Positions 1-6,024 of a stretch of DNA of 6,024 nt are shown here, in pieces (position 1 is the stretch's first letter; the number at the start of each line of letters is the position of its first letter). The translations under genes and the position numbers were made by a program. Below the pieces are notes generated by a model. It ran no database searches. It was not told the DNA's origin and was given only the letters and a program-made list of their open reading frames with translations. Where the stretch lies: assembly GCA_900766785.1 (NCBI GenBank), contig CAAFWT010000171.1:1-6024 (forward strand), given 5' to 3'. This DNA comes from an uncultured Paraprevotella sp. (lineage in GTDB: Bacteria; Bacteroidota; Bacteroidia; Bacteroidales; Bacteroidaceae).

Positions 1-959
1 CGGAGCACCTCCAGTACGGAACGCTGAAACTCTGGCAGCTCATCACAGAAGAGGATACCGTTGTGGGCAAGGGATATCTCTCCTGGCTGCGGATTGGTGC
101 CTCCTCCTACCAAAGCCACCTGGGAGATGGTGTGGTGAGGAGCACGGTAAGGACGCTGTGCCATGAGCGAACATCCTGCCGGCAAGGTGCCTGCCACTGA
201 ATGTATCTGAGTGGTCTCAAGACTTTCCTGCAGACTCAGGGGTGGAAGGATGCTGGGCATACGCTTGGCCAACATGCTCTTTCCACTTCCCGGAGGACCT
301 ATCATAATCATATTATGTCCTCCTGCTGCTGCCACCTCCATGGCTCTCTTGACATGCTCCTGTCCCTTGACATCGGCAAAGTCATAGTCGAACTCATATT
401 GGCGAGCATAGAATTCCCCACGTGTGTCAATAATGGTTGGCTCCAGGAGTTCCGTTCCATTGAGATGATTGATAACCTGGGTGATGTGTCTTACTCCATA
501 TACCTTCAGCTTGTTTACCACCGCAGCCTCTCTGATGTTTCCCTCTGGTACAAAGAGACCTTCGAATCCCATCTCACGCGCCTTGATGGCTACAGGCAGA
601 GCTCCGCGTATGGGTACCAGTGAACCGTCCAGACTGAGTTCACCCACCATCATATAATTGGCCAGCTGAGTGGTATTCACCTTATCTTCTGTGGCAAGAA
701 TACCTATGGCCATGGGCAAATCGTATCCCGATCCCTCCTTGCGTATGTCTGCAGGAGAGAGATTGATGGTAATCTGCCTGGTGGGGAATGTATATCCACT
801 GTTCTCTATGGCAGCAAGGATGCGCTCATGACTCTCCTTCACTGCATTGTCAGGTAACCCCACGAGTACGAATCTCACACCTCGTGTGGCATTCACTTCG
901 ATAGTGACAGCAGTGGCCTGCAGTCCTTGCATACTGGCACCATATACCTTTACAAGCAT
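1..959 (-). CDS. yifB: YifB/ComM-family Mg-chelatase-like AAA+ ATPase (3' end cut by window edge)
   Basis: The first 319 codons are open to the window edge with no stop or frameshift; the family is usually about 510 residues, so roughly the last third is missing. The N-terminal ChlI-type domain starts MLVKVYGASMQGL and includes LVGLPDNAVKESHERI (about residues 33-48) and ITINLSPADIRKEGSGYDLP. The AAA+ core follows, with Walker A GPPGSGKS at residues 221-228, the family motif RPYRAPHHTIS at 269-279, and a Walker B-type ILFCDELPEF with D306-E307. Known members such as ComM of Vibrio cholerae are hexameric helicases promoting branch migration during natural transformation; the role in Bacteroidota is not established. 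The ATG at 959 lies inside the end of the upstream lipoprotein gene (10-bp overlap), which suggests translational coupling. Family assignment is very secure; cellular function is inferred. Confidence 0.95.
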   Translation of the reverse strand, partial: MLVKVYGASMQGLQATAVTIEVNATRGVRFVLVGLPDNAVKESHERILAAIENSGYTFPTRQITINLSPADIRKEGSGYDLPMAIGILATEDKVNTTQLANYMMVGELSLDGSLVPIRGALPVAIKAREMGFEGLFVPEGNIREAAVVNKLKVYGVRHITQVINHLNGTELLEPTIIDTRGEFYARQYEFDYDFADVKGQEHVKRAMEVAAAGGHNMIMIGPPGSGKSMLAKRMPSILPPLSLQESLETTQIHSVAGTLPAGCSLMAQRPYRAPHHTISQVALVGGGTNPQPGEISLAHNGILFCDELPEFQRSVLEVL

Positions 960-1984
960 AGTTCGTCAGCTTTAGGTTGAATATCTCGTTGCCAGTCGTT
1001 GCCCACAGCCATGATATGCTGGCTGGTGTCCACAAGTATGAAATAGGGCAACTGGCGAATGTTCCACTTATTGGCCAGTTCGCTGTTGAAGGCCTTGAAA
1101 TCACAATAAGAAGGGAAATTGACACTGTCACGCCTTTCTAAATCGCGCAGATAGGCAGCGTCCGTATCCAGGGAATAACTGATGATATTCAGTTCACGTC
1201 CCTTTCCCTTCATCTCTCTGCGCAGTTTCCTGGCCCTGTAAAGAGCACTCAGCGAACCTGTCTTCCATCCTGCCCAGAAGGTCATCAGGAGATATTTCCC
1301 TTTATAATCCTTACTTGTTATGGTATCAGGACGCGGTCCATCGGGCATCTGACTTGCTCTGGTATAGAGTGTGAATTCGGGCAGTGGTGCTCCTGGTGAC
1401 AACTTTCCAAATGCCTGTACTGCTGTGGAGAGTCGGAGCAAGGCCATATCGTCGGGGCACGCATGGCGCAAACTGTCATATATCTCGCGGACTTCCTTGT
1501 CCGATGATTTTTCTGAAAGAAGATAGTATTGCGCAAACAAATACTGGCTGACAGCCAATGTGGGATGCTGAAGGATGTACTTTCGGGCCAGAGCAACCTG
1601 ATCGGTGAGAGATTTCCCTTCTGCTTCCTGTCTGAATGTTGTGTATATTTCATTATCCTCCGATCCCTTTACCTTTACTCCATTGAGGTGTTGCGCATCA
1701 CCCTGAAGTTCTATATCATCACCTGGAGAAGCAAAGAGAGTCAGCTGGGAATAGTTAGGGTAGAGAATATGCAGGATGGCTGGTGTATGGATATCTGTGG
1801 TGTATGAGAATTCACCATCCTGTATGCGCAGGGTGTCCAGCGTGGATGAGCCACCCTGAGAACTGTATATATAAAACTCACCCTGCTCCAGGTGAGCAAA
1901 CCTTCCACGAATCTTTACCTGTCCGGGATGGCCGCTGCAACAGAGCAGGGTGAGGATGGATACTATATAGAATAGTCTTTTCAA
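950..1984 (-). CDS. DUF4369/thioredoxin-fold lipoprotein lacking the CxxC active site, TTG start
   Basis: A 344-residue envelope protein. The N-terminus MKRLFYIVSILTLLCC is a short lipoprotein-type signal with C15 or C16 as the likely lipidated residue; no acidic surface-export signal follows. Residues about 23-110 resemble the DUF4369 beta domain found before TlpA-like thioredoxins in Bacteroidota, then a helical linker. The thioredoxin-like domain runs from about 199 (APLPEFTL) to the end, with the beta strand and active-site turn at 232-244 and a conserved cis-Pro candidate P313 (RQLPYFILVD). Where TlpA/AhpC-like proteins have WCxxC, this one has W240-K-T-G-S244, so both redox cysteines are absent and it should not act as a disulfide oxidoreductase. 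The start is TTG: an in-frame TGA sits three codons upstream and the next in-frame Met is residue 180, so TTG alone preserves the signal peptide. It begins 1 bp after the upstream stop. Ligand or partner unknown. Confidence 0.88.
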   Translation of the reverse strand: MKRLFYIVSILTLLCCSGHPGQVKIRGRFAHLEQGEFYIYSSQGGSSTLDTLRIQDGEFSYTTDIHTPAILHILYPNYSQLTLFASPGDDIELQGDAQHLNGVKVKGSEDNEIYTTFRQEAEGKSLTDQVALARKYILQHPTLAVSQYLFAQYYLLSEKSSDKEVREIYDSLRHACPDDMALLRLSTAVQAFGKLSPGAPLPEFTLYTRASQMPDGPRPDTITSKDYKGKYLLMTFWAGWKTGSLSALYRARKLRREMKGKGRELNIISYSLDTDAAYLRDLERRDSVNFPSYCDFKAFNSELANKWNIRQLPYFILVDTSQHIMAVGNDWQRDIQPKADELCL

Positions 1985-1985
1985 T

Positions 1986-3677
1986 TTACTTCACAATATT
2001 CTTGATGGTGCTTGCAAACTGAGCAAACTCCAAATCGTTGGCAGCACGAGTGGCCAGAGTGGGATCCTTCTGGATGGCATCCTTCAGACTGCTTGCCAAT
2101 GAGCTGGCATCACCTGTGCGTGCAGCCAGTACAGCCTGCAGGTAGCTGGTGGTAGCATCAGCATTCTTAATCTTGCTGAGAGTGGTCTTGGCGCTTGTGT
2201 AATCCTTGGCCAGAATCTGTGCCAGAGCAGCACTGTTGGTATTCACACCAGCCAGGTCAGAAGCAGCCTGAGTGTAGTTACCCTTGGCAATGTTGAGGTT
2301 ACCCATCACCTCCTTGAAGGTGTTGGAACCGCTACCCTTGGCCAGGTAAGTTTCAGCCTTAGCCACATCGCCACTCTTCAGAGACATCAGAGCCAAGTTG
2401 GTGTTCACCTCGCTGGCATTCTTGCTTACCTGAGCAGCCTGCTTCAGATAGCTCTCGGCAGCATTTACATCACCCTTGCTGATAGCCTGCTGAGCCAGGT
2501 TGTTCAGTGCACGGTAGTCACTGGGATACTGCTTGGCAATGGTCTCGTTCCACTTCTGACGTGTAGCGTCATCCTTCACGAGTCTGTTGGCACCATAAAG
2601 CATTTCCTCTACGCTGAGCTTGCTGGGATCAGAAGCAAACTGCTCCAGAATCTGAGCATCGCTACGGCCAATGATCTCATAGTTCACAATCAGGCGAGCA
2701 CGACGCAACTCGGGCAGAATGTTCTGCTTGATGTCTGTGTAGATTTCGCTCATGTTGCTGATTTGCTGCTCACGCTCCTCGGGATCCTCATACATGGAGA
2801 GAACGCGCAGAATCACCTGCTTGTCCTGGAGGTTGCTCTTGGAAATCAACTCCTGGAATCCTTCCCAGTCCTCGGCTGTGAACTTGGTGTCCACGTCAGC
2901 ATCCATTTTGATTTTCTTCAACTCCTTCTTCAGATAGTTGCTACTTACATTCTGACGCTTCTCGGCCAACTTCTCGTTGAAGTCGAACTTACCATCGGGG
3001 CTGGCATAAGCACTTACCTCAATGTTGGTGAGAGCACGAGTCAAGGTGTTGTCATTGATTTCCTTCAAAATCTTACCCAGGTCCTTCACGCTCACGCTGT
3101 TGAGCTCGCTGGCACGCAGAGTGGCCTGATTGATGAGGAACTTGATGTTGGCTTCCTGCTTCTGGGCGATGATACGCTGATAAGCATCGGGAGCTGTGGC
3201 GGCAGTGATATCACAACGGCTGAGGAGCTGGCTGGTGGCTATCACGCCATAACCGATTTTCACCTCAGGAATCTTCACTGTCTTCTTACCCACCTTAGCA
3301 TCGAAGCGAGCATAAAGGTCGCTCTTTATCATGGGGTCTACATATGCGAAGTTGGTCTTCATGGTATAAGTACCGCCCACCTTGTACTGGATGGTGGTAC
3401 CATTACCTTCTACCTTTTCGCCCTGGAATGTAGAACTCTGACCTACAGCCTCACCACCTTCATACTTCAGCACGGGAGTAACAGTCACCTGTGCCTTCTT
3501 CTTCATGTACTTGGTGGGGAAAGTACCGTTGATAGTAGCAGGTACCTGACCTCCAACTGCCTCCAGAGGAGTAGGTGTAACATTGAAATTGTCAGCGCCC
3601 AGCTTACCGAGCTTGCTGCAAGATGTGAGCACCAGAACAGATGCTGATGCCATCAGAAGAAATTGTTTTGTCTGCAT
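1986..3677 (-). CDS. Outer-membrane-type lipoprotein with beta domain, OmpA-like domain and TPR repeats
   Basis: A 563-residue lipoprotein. The signal peptide ends in lipobox LTSC with C20 lipidated; SKLGKLG follows, with no acidic surface-export signal, so the protein probably faces the periplasm. Residues about 28-150 are beta-rich (NVTPTPLEAVGGQVPATING and on). The OmpA-like region, about 190-340, contains IEVSAYASPDG (Y224-G229), N234 and R241 in the typical D/N...N..L...R peptidoglycan-binding arrangement. An insert beginning AEDWEGFQELI (268 on) and ending LRRARLIVNYEI resembles Bacteroidota OmpA-family proteins. Residues 385-540 hold about four degenerate TPR units with the recurring pattern KGDVNAAESYL / SGDVAKAETYL / KGNYTQAASDL. 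The likely role is an envelope scaffold linking peptidoglycan to protein partners; this is inferred. It is the first gene of a probable three-gene unit, behind a 121-bp gap that holds promoter-like motifs. The specific family member is not recognised, so no symbol is given. Confidence 0.9.
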   Translation of the reverse strand: MQTKQFLLMASASVLVLTSCSKLGKLGADNFNVTPTPLEAVGGQVPATINGTFPTKYMKKKAQVTVTPVLKYEGGEAVGQSSTFQGEKVEGNGTTIQYKVGGTYTMKTNFAYVDPMIKSDLYARFDAKVGKKTVKIPEVKIGYGVIATSQLLSRCDITAATAPDAYQRIIAQKQEANIKFLINQATLRASELNSVSVKDLGKILKEINDNTLTRALTNIEVSAYASPDGKFDFNEKLAEKRQNVSSNYLKKELKKIKMDADVDTKFTAEDWEGFQELISKSNLQDKQVILRVLSMYEDPEEREQQISNMSEIYTDIKQNILPELRRARLIVNYEIIGRSDAQILEQFASDPSKLSVEEMLYGANRLVKDDATRQKWNETIAKQYPSDYRALNNLAQQAISKGDVNAAESYLKQAAQVSKNASEVNTNLALMSLKSGDVAKAETYLAKGSGSNTFKEVMGNLNIAKGNYTQAASDLAGVNTNSAALAQILAKDYTSAKTTLSKIKNADATTSYLQAVLAARTGDASSLASSLKDAIQKDPTLATRAANDLEFAQFASTIKNIVK

Positions 3678-3798
3678 GATTAATATTAAAATTCTATTGC
3701 TTTCTCTCTATTGCTCAAATCGGGTGTAAAGTTACGACAATTTTATGAGGTGATATTCCCCTACACACAAAAAATGCATTTTCACACCTAATCTTTTG
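3678..3798. other. Intergenic region xerD / OmpA-TPR lipoprotein gene
   Basis: An AT-rich 121-bp gap between two minus-strand genes. It holds promoter-like motifs for the downstream lipoprotein gene (listed separately) and a perfect 12-bp palindrome AAAATGCATTTT at 3771-3782. The palindrome is followed on the minus strand by extra T residues but has no GC in its stem apart from the central GC, so it is a poor candidate terminator for xerD. I see no small ORF or structured RNA in this gap. Confidence 0.6.
3727..3771 (-). promoter_or_regulatory. Candidate promoter of the OmpA-TPR lipoprotein operon
   Basis: The minus strand has TTTG at 3771-3768 and, 22 bp on, TAAAATTG at 3745-3738 (one mismatch to the Bacteroidota -7 TAnnTTTG). 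A second -7-like box, TAACTTTA at 3734-3727 (also one mismatch), lies closer to the gene but lacks a TTTG at the right distance. Either would give a leader of about 45-60 nt. An alternative ECF-like pair is described under findings. Exact elements are uncertain; that a promoter lies here is likely from the gap and gene order. Confidence 0.4.
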
Positions 3799-4767
3799 TT
3801 ATTCATCAATATCATTTTTCTTTTCTTCATAGAGAATATTCCTGGGATGATGCTCCAGTATTTCTGTTCTCAGCTTTGATTTGTCGATATGCATGTATAT
3901 TTCTGTGGTAGAGATATCTTCATGGCCCAGCATCATCTGTATGGCCCGCAGGTTGGCACCTCCCTCGAGCAGATGAGTGGCAAAGCTGTGACGGAAGGTG
4001 TGCGGACTGATATTCTTCTTTATACCAGCCCTTTCGGCATAGTCCTTGATATATACAAACAGGCTTATTCTGCTCAGTCGGCTTCCCCGGGTGAGGGATA
4101 CGAATACGTAATCCTCTTCAGAGGGTTTCACCTTGTAACCCATTCGGGTCACAAGCCATTCGCGCACTCTGTCAATGGCCACTCCCTCGATGGGCACAAG
4201 TCGCTCCTTGCTGCCTTTTCCCTTCACCCGTATGTATTTGTCTTCCAGATACAGTTGACTGATACGGAGATTGCACAGTTCGCTGATACGGAGTCCGCAG
4301 CCATACAGTACCTCTATGATGGCTCTGTCCCTGATACCTTCCGGCTTGCTCACATCTATGACACTGATGATACTGTCTATCTCCTCCACACTGAGTACCT
4401 CAGGCAAGTGCTTGCCTATCTGCGGACTCTCCAGTAACTCTGTGGGGTCCTGCTCCACTTCCTTTTCCAGGGTAAGAAATCTGTAAAACGAACGTACCCC
4501 ACTCAGTATCCTTGCCACACTGCGTGCCTGGATACCCTCTTCACGTAGCTGTCCTGCAAACTGATCCAGCTGTTCCAGTGTGACCGTTCGGTAATCTATA
4601 TGATTATCTGCATAGAAGACAAGCAGTTTCTGCAAATCTCTCCTATAGGCATCCAGAGTGTTTTTGGAATAGGAACGTTCCAGACAGAGATACTGCACAT
4701 ACCTCCTCAGAACGGAGTCTTCCACATTTCCCATTCCCTTACCGTTTTTATTGAATTTATAAACCAT
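3799..4767 (-). CDS. xerD: Tyrosine recombinase XerD
   Basis: A 322-residue site-specific recombinase that, with XerC, resolves chromosome dimers at dif near the division septum. The N-terminal SAM-like DNA-binding domain spans about 15-105 (LRRYVQYLCLERSYSKNTLD). The C-terminal catalytic domain has every expected residue: R160 in GCGLRISEL, K184 in VKGKGSKERLVP, H256 and R259 in HTFRH, H282 in MLGHEDIST, and the nucleophile Y291 in EIYMHI. The ending LEHHPRN is typical of XerD rather than XerC. The family is usually about 300 residues; the extra length is a short N-terminal stretch (MVYKFNKNGKG) and a charged tail. The ATG at 4734 (M12) is an alternative start, but a good promoter places the transcript start near 4792, which allows the ATG at 4767. 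It is transcribed divergently from aroQ. A role as an integrase of a mobile element is unlikely because the context is housekeeping. Confidence 0.95.
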   Translation of the reverse strand: MVYKFNKNGKGMGNVEDSVLRRYVQYLCLERSYSKNTLDAYRRDLQKLLVFYADNHIDYRTVTLEQLDQFAGQLREEGIQARSVARILSGVRSFYRFLTLEKEVEQDPTELLESPQIGKHLPEVLSVEEIDSIISVIDVSKPEGIRDRAIIEVLYGCGLRISELCNLRISQLYLEDKYIRVKGKGSKERLVPIEGVAIDRVREWLVTRMGYKVKPSEEDYVFVSLTRGSRLSRISLFVYIKDYAERAGIKKNISPHTFRHSFATHLLEGGANLRAIQMMLGHEDISTTEIYMHIDKSKLRTEILEHHPRNILYEEKKNDIDE

Positions 4768-4789
4768 AATGATAAAAACACTCCGTTTA

Positions 4790-4821
4790 TTTCATTTACA
4801 AACTTATTTTAGTTAACTTTG
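4790..4821 (+). promoter_or_regulatory. aroQ promoter (TTTC-N20-TAACTTTG)
   Basis: The exact -7 box TAACTTTG at 4814-4821 is preceded by 20 bp and a TTTC at 4790-4793 (three of four bases of the -33 TTTG). The predicted start is near 4828, giving an aroQ leader of only about 18 nt. The two -7 boxes of this intergenic region form an imperfect inverted repeat, CAAACTTA-N7-TAACTTTG (7 of 8 positions). Confidence 0.6.
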
Positions 4822-4831
4822 CCTTAACAAA
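4799..4831 (-). promoter_or_regulatory. xerD promoter (TTTG-N21-TAAGTTTG)
   Basis: On the minus strand a TTTG at 4831-4828 is followed after 21 bp by TAAGTTTG at 4806-4799, an exact match to the Bacteroidota -33/-7 elements. The predicted start is near 4792, giving a leader of about 25 nt before the ATG at 4767. It overlaps the divergent aroQ promoter. Confidence 0.65.
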
Positions 4832-4845
4832 ATTATGCTGAAATT

Positions 4846-5283
4846 ATGAGAATTCAAATTATCAACGGACCAAACTTGAATCTTCTTGGTATTAGAGAAC
4901 CTGAAATTTACGGTAAGCGTGCCTGGGAAGATTATCTGAAGGAGTTGCGCACCCGCATGCCTAATGTTCGTATTGATTATTACCAGAGCAATCTGGAAGG
5001 CGAGATTATCAATAAGATACAGGAGGTGGGCTTTGACCGCGACGGTATCGTACTCAATGCAGGAGCTTACACACATACCAGCGTGGCCATACTGGATGCC
5101 CTGAAGAGTGTCACCACTCCCACCGTGGAGGTTCACATCAGCAATGTGCATCAGCGCGAAGAGTTCCGTCGTAAGAGCCTCATCAGCCCAGGATGTCTGG
5201 GAGTCATCTGCGGTTTCGGCCTGGACAGTTACCGTCTGGCCATCGAAGCCCTCATTGATGAAGTAAACAGAAAGAAAAAGTAA
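4846..5283 (+). CDS. aroQ: Type II 3-dehydroquinate dehydratase
   Basis: A cytoplasmic enzyme of the shikimate pathway that converts 3-dehydroquinate to 3-dehydroshikimate, the third step toward chorismate and aromatic amino acids. At 145 residues it is the normal length for the type II, dodecameric family. The signature NGPNLNLLGIREPEIYG is at residues 7-23, with the catalytic Y22 and lid R17. N71 lies in LNAGAYTHTS, the catalytic-pair H97 in EVHISN, and R108 follows in QREEFRRKS. All key residues are present, so the protein should be active. The ATG at 4846 gives the canonical N-terminus. The stop (TAA, 5281-5283) lies 12 bp before the methyltransferase start, and the two genes are probably cotranscribed from the promoter at 4790-4821. 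Confidence 0.97.
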   Translation: MRIQIINGPNLNLLGIREPEIYGKRAWEDYLKELRTRMPNVRIDYYQSNLEGEIINKIQEVGFDRDGIVLNAGAYTHTSVAILDALKSVTTPTVEVHISNVHQREEFRRKSLISPGCLGVICGFGLDSYRLAIEALIDEVNRKKK

Positions 5284-5295
5284 ATCACTTCCCTG

Positions 5296-5928
5296 GTGGA
5301 ACTTGATGAGTACATCCTCCGCCATATAGATGCAGAAGGCGAACTCCTGCACGCTTTGTGGCGAGACACTCAACTGCGCCTTTCTTATGGTCAGATGGCA
5401 AGCGGACATCTGCAGGGTCGCTTGCTCAAGATGCTTGTGGAGATGATAAAACCGCTGAGAGTGCTCGAGCTGGGAACTTTCAGCGGATATAGTGCTTTGT
5501 GTATGGCAGAAGGTCTCAAGCCGGAAGCCGAACTCCATACCATAGAAATATTTGATGAGATGGAGGACTTCATACGTTCCTGGATAGAAAGAAGTCCTCA
5601 TGCATCTCAGATTCACCTGCATATAGGCAATGCTCTGGATATTGTGCCCACTCTCAAGGGTGGATGGGACTTGGTCTTCATAGATGCCGACAAGAGACAA
5701 TATACAGATTATTATCACATGATTCTTCCGCTCATGAATCCCGGTGGATTTATCATAGCCGACAATACGCTATGGTATGGTCATGTGCTCGAAGAACATC
5801 CTCGTGAGAGTGACCGTCAGACCATCAATCTGCAGACTTTCAATGACCTTGTAGCTTCTGACTCAAGGGTGGAAAAGGTCATTCTCCCCCTGCGCGACGG
5901 ACTTACCATCATCCGCGTGAAACCCTGA
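5296..5928 (+). CDS. SAM-dependent O-methyltransferase (COMT/YrrM-like family), GTG start
   Basis: A 210-residue class I methyltransferase of the divalent-cation-dependent caffeoyl-CoA/catechol O-methyltransferase type (Methyltransf_3). It transfers a methyl group from S-adenosylmethionine; the bacterial substrate is unknown. Residues 34-42 (MASGHLQGR) precede SAM motif I VLELGTFSGYSAL (56-68). E84 in HTIEIFDE is the likely ribose-binding acid. The metal site is D130 in FIDADKRQYTDYY plus D156-N157 in ADNTLW, all present, so it should be active. The start is GTG: the frame is the same as aroQ, whose TAA lies only five codons upstream, and the next in-frame ATG is residue 34, which would remove the conserved helix DEYILRHID. 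The only other candidates are ATC and CTG. The 12-bp spacing suggests an operon with aroQ, but no biochemical link is evident. Confidence 0.93.
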   Translation: MELDEYILRHIDAEGELLHALWRDTQLRLSYGQMASGHLQGRLLKMLVEMIKPLRVLELGTFSGYSALCMAEGLKPEAELHTIEIFDEMEDFIRSWIERSPHASQIHLHIGNALDIVPTLKGGWDLVFIDADKRQYTDYYHMILPLMNPGGFIIADNTLWYGHVLEEHPRESDRQTINLQTFNDLVASDSRVEKVILPLRDGLTIIRVKP

Positions 5929-6024
5929 TTATTCCCTTCCTATACATATATAGTCGAGCCTTGAAAAGACGTTAACCTTCTGTGTATCAATAAAATGACT
6001 GTTTAAAAATTTGCGTATGTCCAC
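5929..6024. other. Intergenic tail after the methyltransferase gene
   Basis: Ninety-six AT-rich bases with no gene. I see no GC-rich hairpin with a T tract that would qualify as a terminator. The end contains AAAAATTTGCGTATGTC, which resembles the start of a Bacteroidota promoter (listed separately). Confidence 0.6.
6005..6024 (+). promoter_or_regulatory. Probable upstream half of the next gene's promoter (-33 TTTG)
   Basis: TTTG at 6010-6013 follows an A tract and is followed by CGTATGTC. This context resembles the -33 region of strong Bacteroidales promoters as I know them. The matching -7 box would fall about 20 bp further on, outside the window, so this is only half supported. Confidence 0.35.

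Noticed and set aside
201..657. Plus-strand open frames of 140 and 62 codons at the left end
   Set aside because: They lie opposite the AAA+ core of yifB, whose minus-strand frame is unbroken and carries Walker A and the RAPHHTIS motif.
2763..3647. A 294-codon plus-strand open frame opposite the OmpA-TPR lipoprotein gene
   Set aside because: It is entirely antisense to a gene with a clear signal peptide and domains; its translation has no recognisable motif. Long antisense frames are common opposite genes with strongly biased codon use.
3771..3782. Palindrome AAAATGCATTTT as a terminator for xerD
   Set aside because: The stem is almost all A/T and has no loop, so it is unlikely to stop transcription; the flanking GTGTG copies are direct, not inverted.
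3799..4767. xerD as the integrase of an integrative element
   Set aside because: The XerD-type ending, the housekeeping neighbours and the absence of tRNA, att-like repeats or mobile genes all point to the chromosomal dimer-resolution recombinase.
4813..5718. A 301-codon minus-strand open frame opposite aroQ and the methyltransferase
   Set aside because: Both plus-strand genes have complete catalytic motifs; the antisense frame spans both and the gap between them and shows no family signature.
5940..5995. Possible terminator after the methyltransferase gene around GTTAAC
   Set aside because: Only a weak, interrupted GAAAAG/CTTC pairing can be drawn and no T tract follows it.

Overview
The window looks like ordinary chromosomal core DNA from a member of the Bacteroidota, most likely order Bacteroidales and plausibly Prevotellaceae. 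This rests on three things. Two lipoproteins are of characteristic Bacteroidota types: an N-terminal beta-domain/OmpA-like/TPR protein and a DUF4369-plus-thioredoxin-fold protein. The promoter elements match the Bacteroidota -33 TTTG / -7 TAnnTTTG pattern. The genes lack convincing Shine-Dalgarno sites. The genus is an inference; no rRNA or other marker is present.

Layout. Positions 1-4767 hold four minus-strand genes. In transcription order these are xerD (4767-3799), a 121-bp gap with a promoter region, a 563-aa OmpA-like/TPR lipoprotein (3677-1986), a 344-aa thioredoxin-fold lipoprotein (1984-950), and yifB (959 down to the window edge, 3' end missing). The last three are packed tightly: a 1-bp gap with a TTG start, then a 10-bp overlap. 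They are probably one transcript with translational coupling. From 4846 the plus strand carries aroQ (4846-5283) and a SAM-dependent O-methyltransferase (5296-5928). A 96-bp tail follows, ending in what looks like the -33 half of the next promoter.

How the genes relate. XerD resolves chromosome dimers. The two lipoproteins act in the envelope, one apparently at the outer membrane/peptidoglycan interface and the other as a redox-inactive thioredoxin-like protein. YifB is a cytoplasmic AAA+ ATPase related to the ComM branch-migration helicase. AroQ makes 3-dehydroshikimate in the shikimate pathway. The methyltransferase target is unknown. No functional link across the whole window is evident.

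I found no mobile element, CRISPR array, RNA gene or obvious novel system. The points most worth a second look are the symmetric, overlapping divergent promoters between xerD and aroQ, the loss of both active-site cysteines in the thioredoxin-fold lipoprotein, and two non-ATG starts forced by in-frame stops just upstream.
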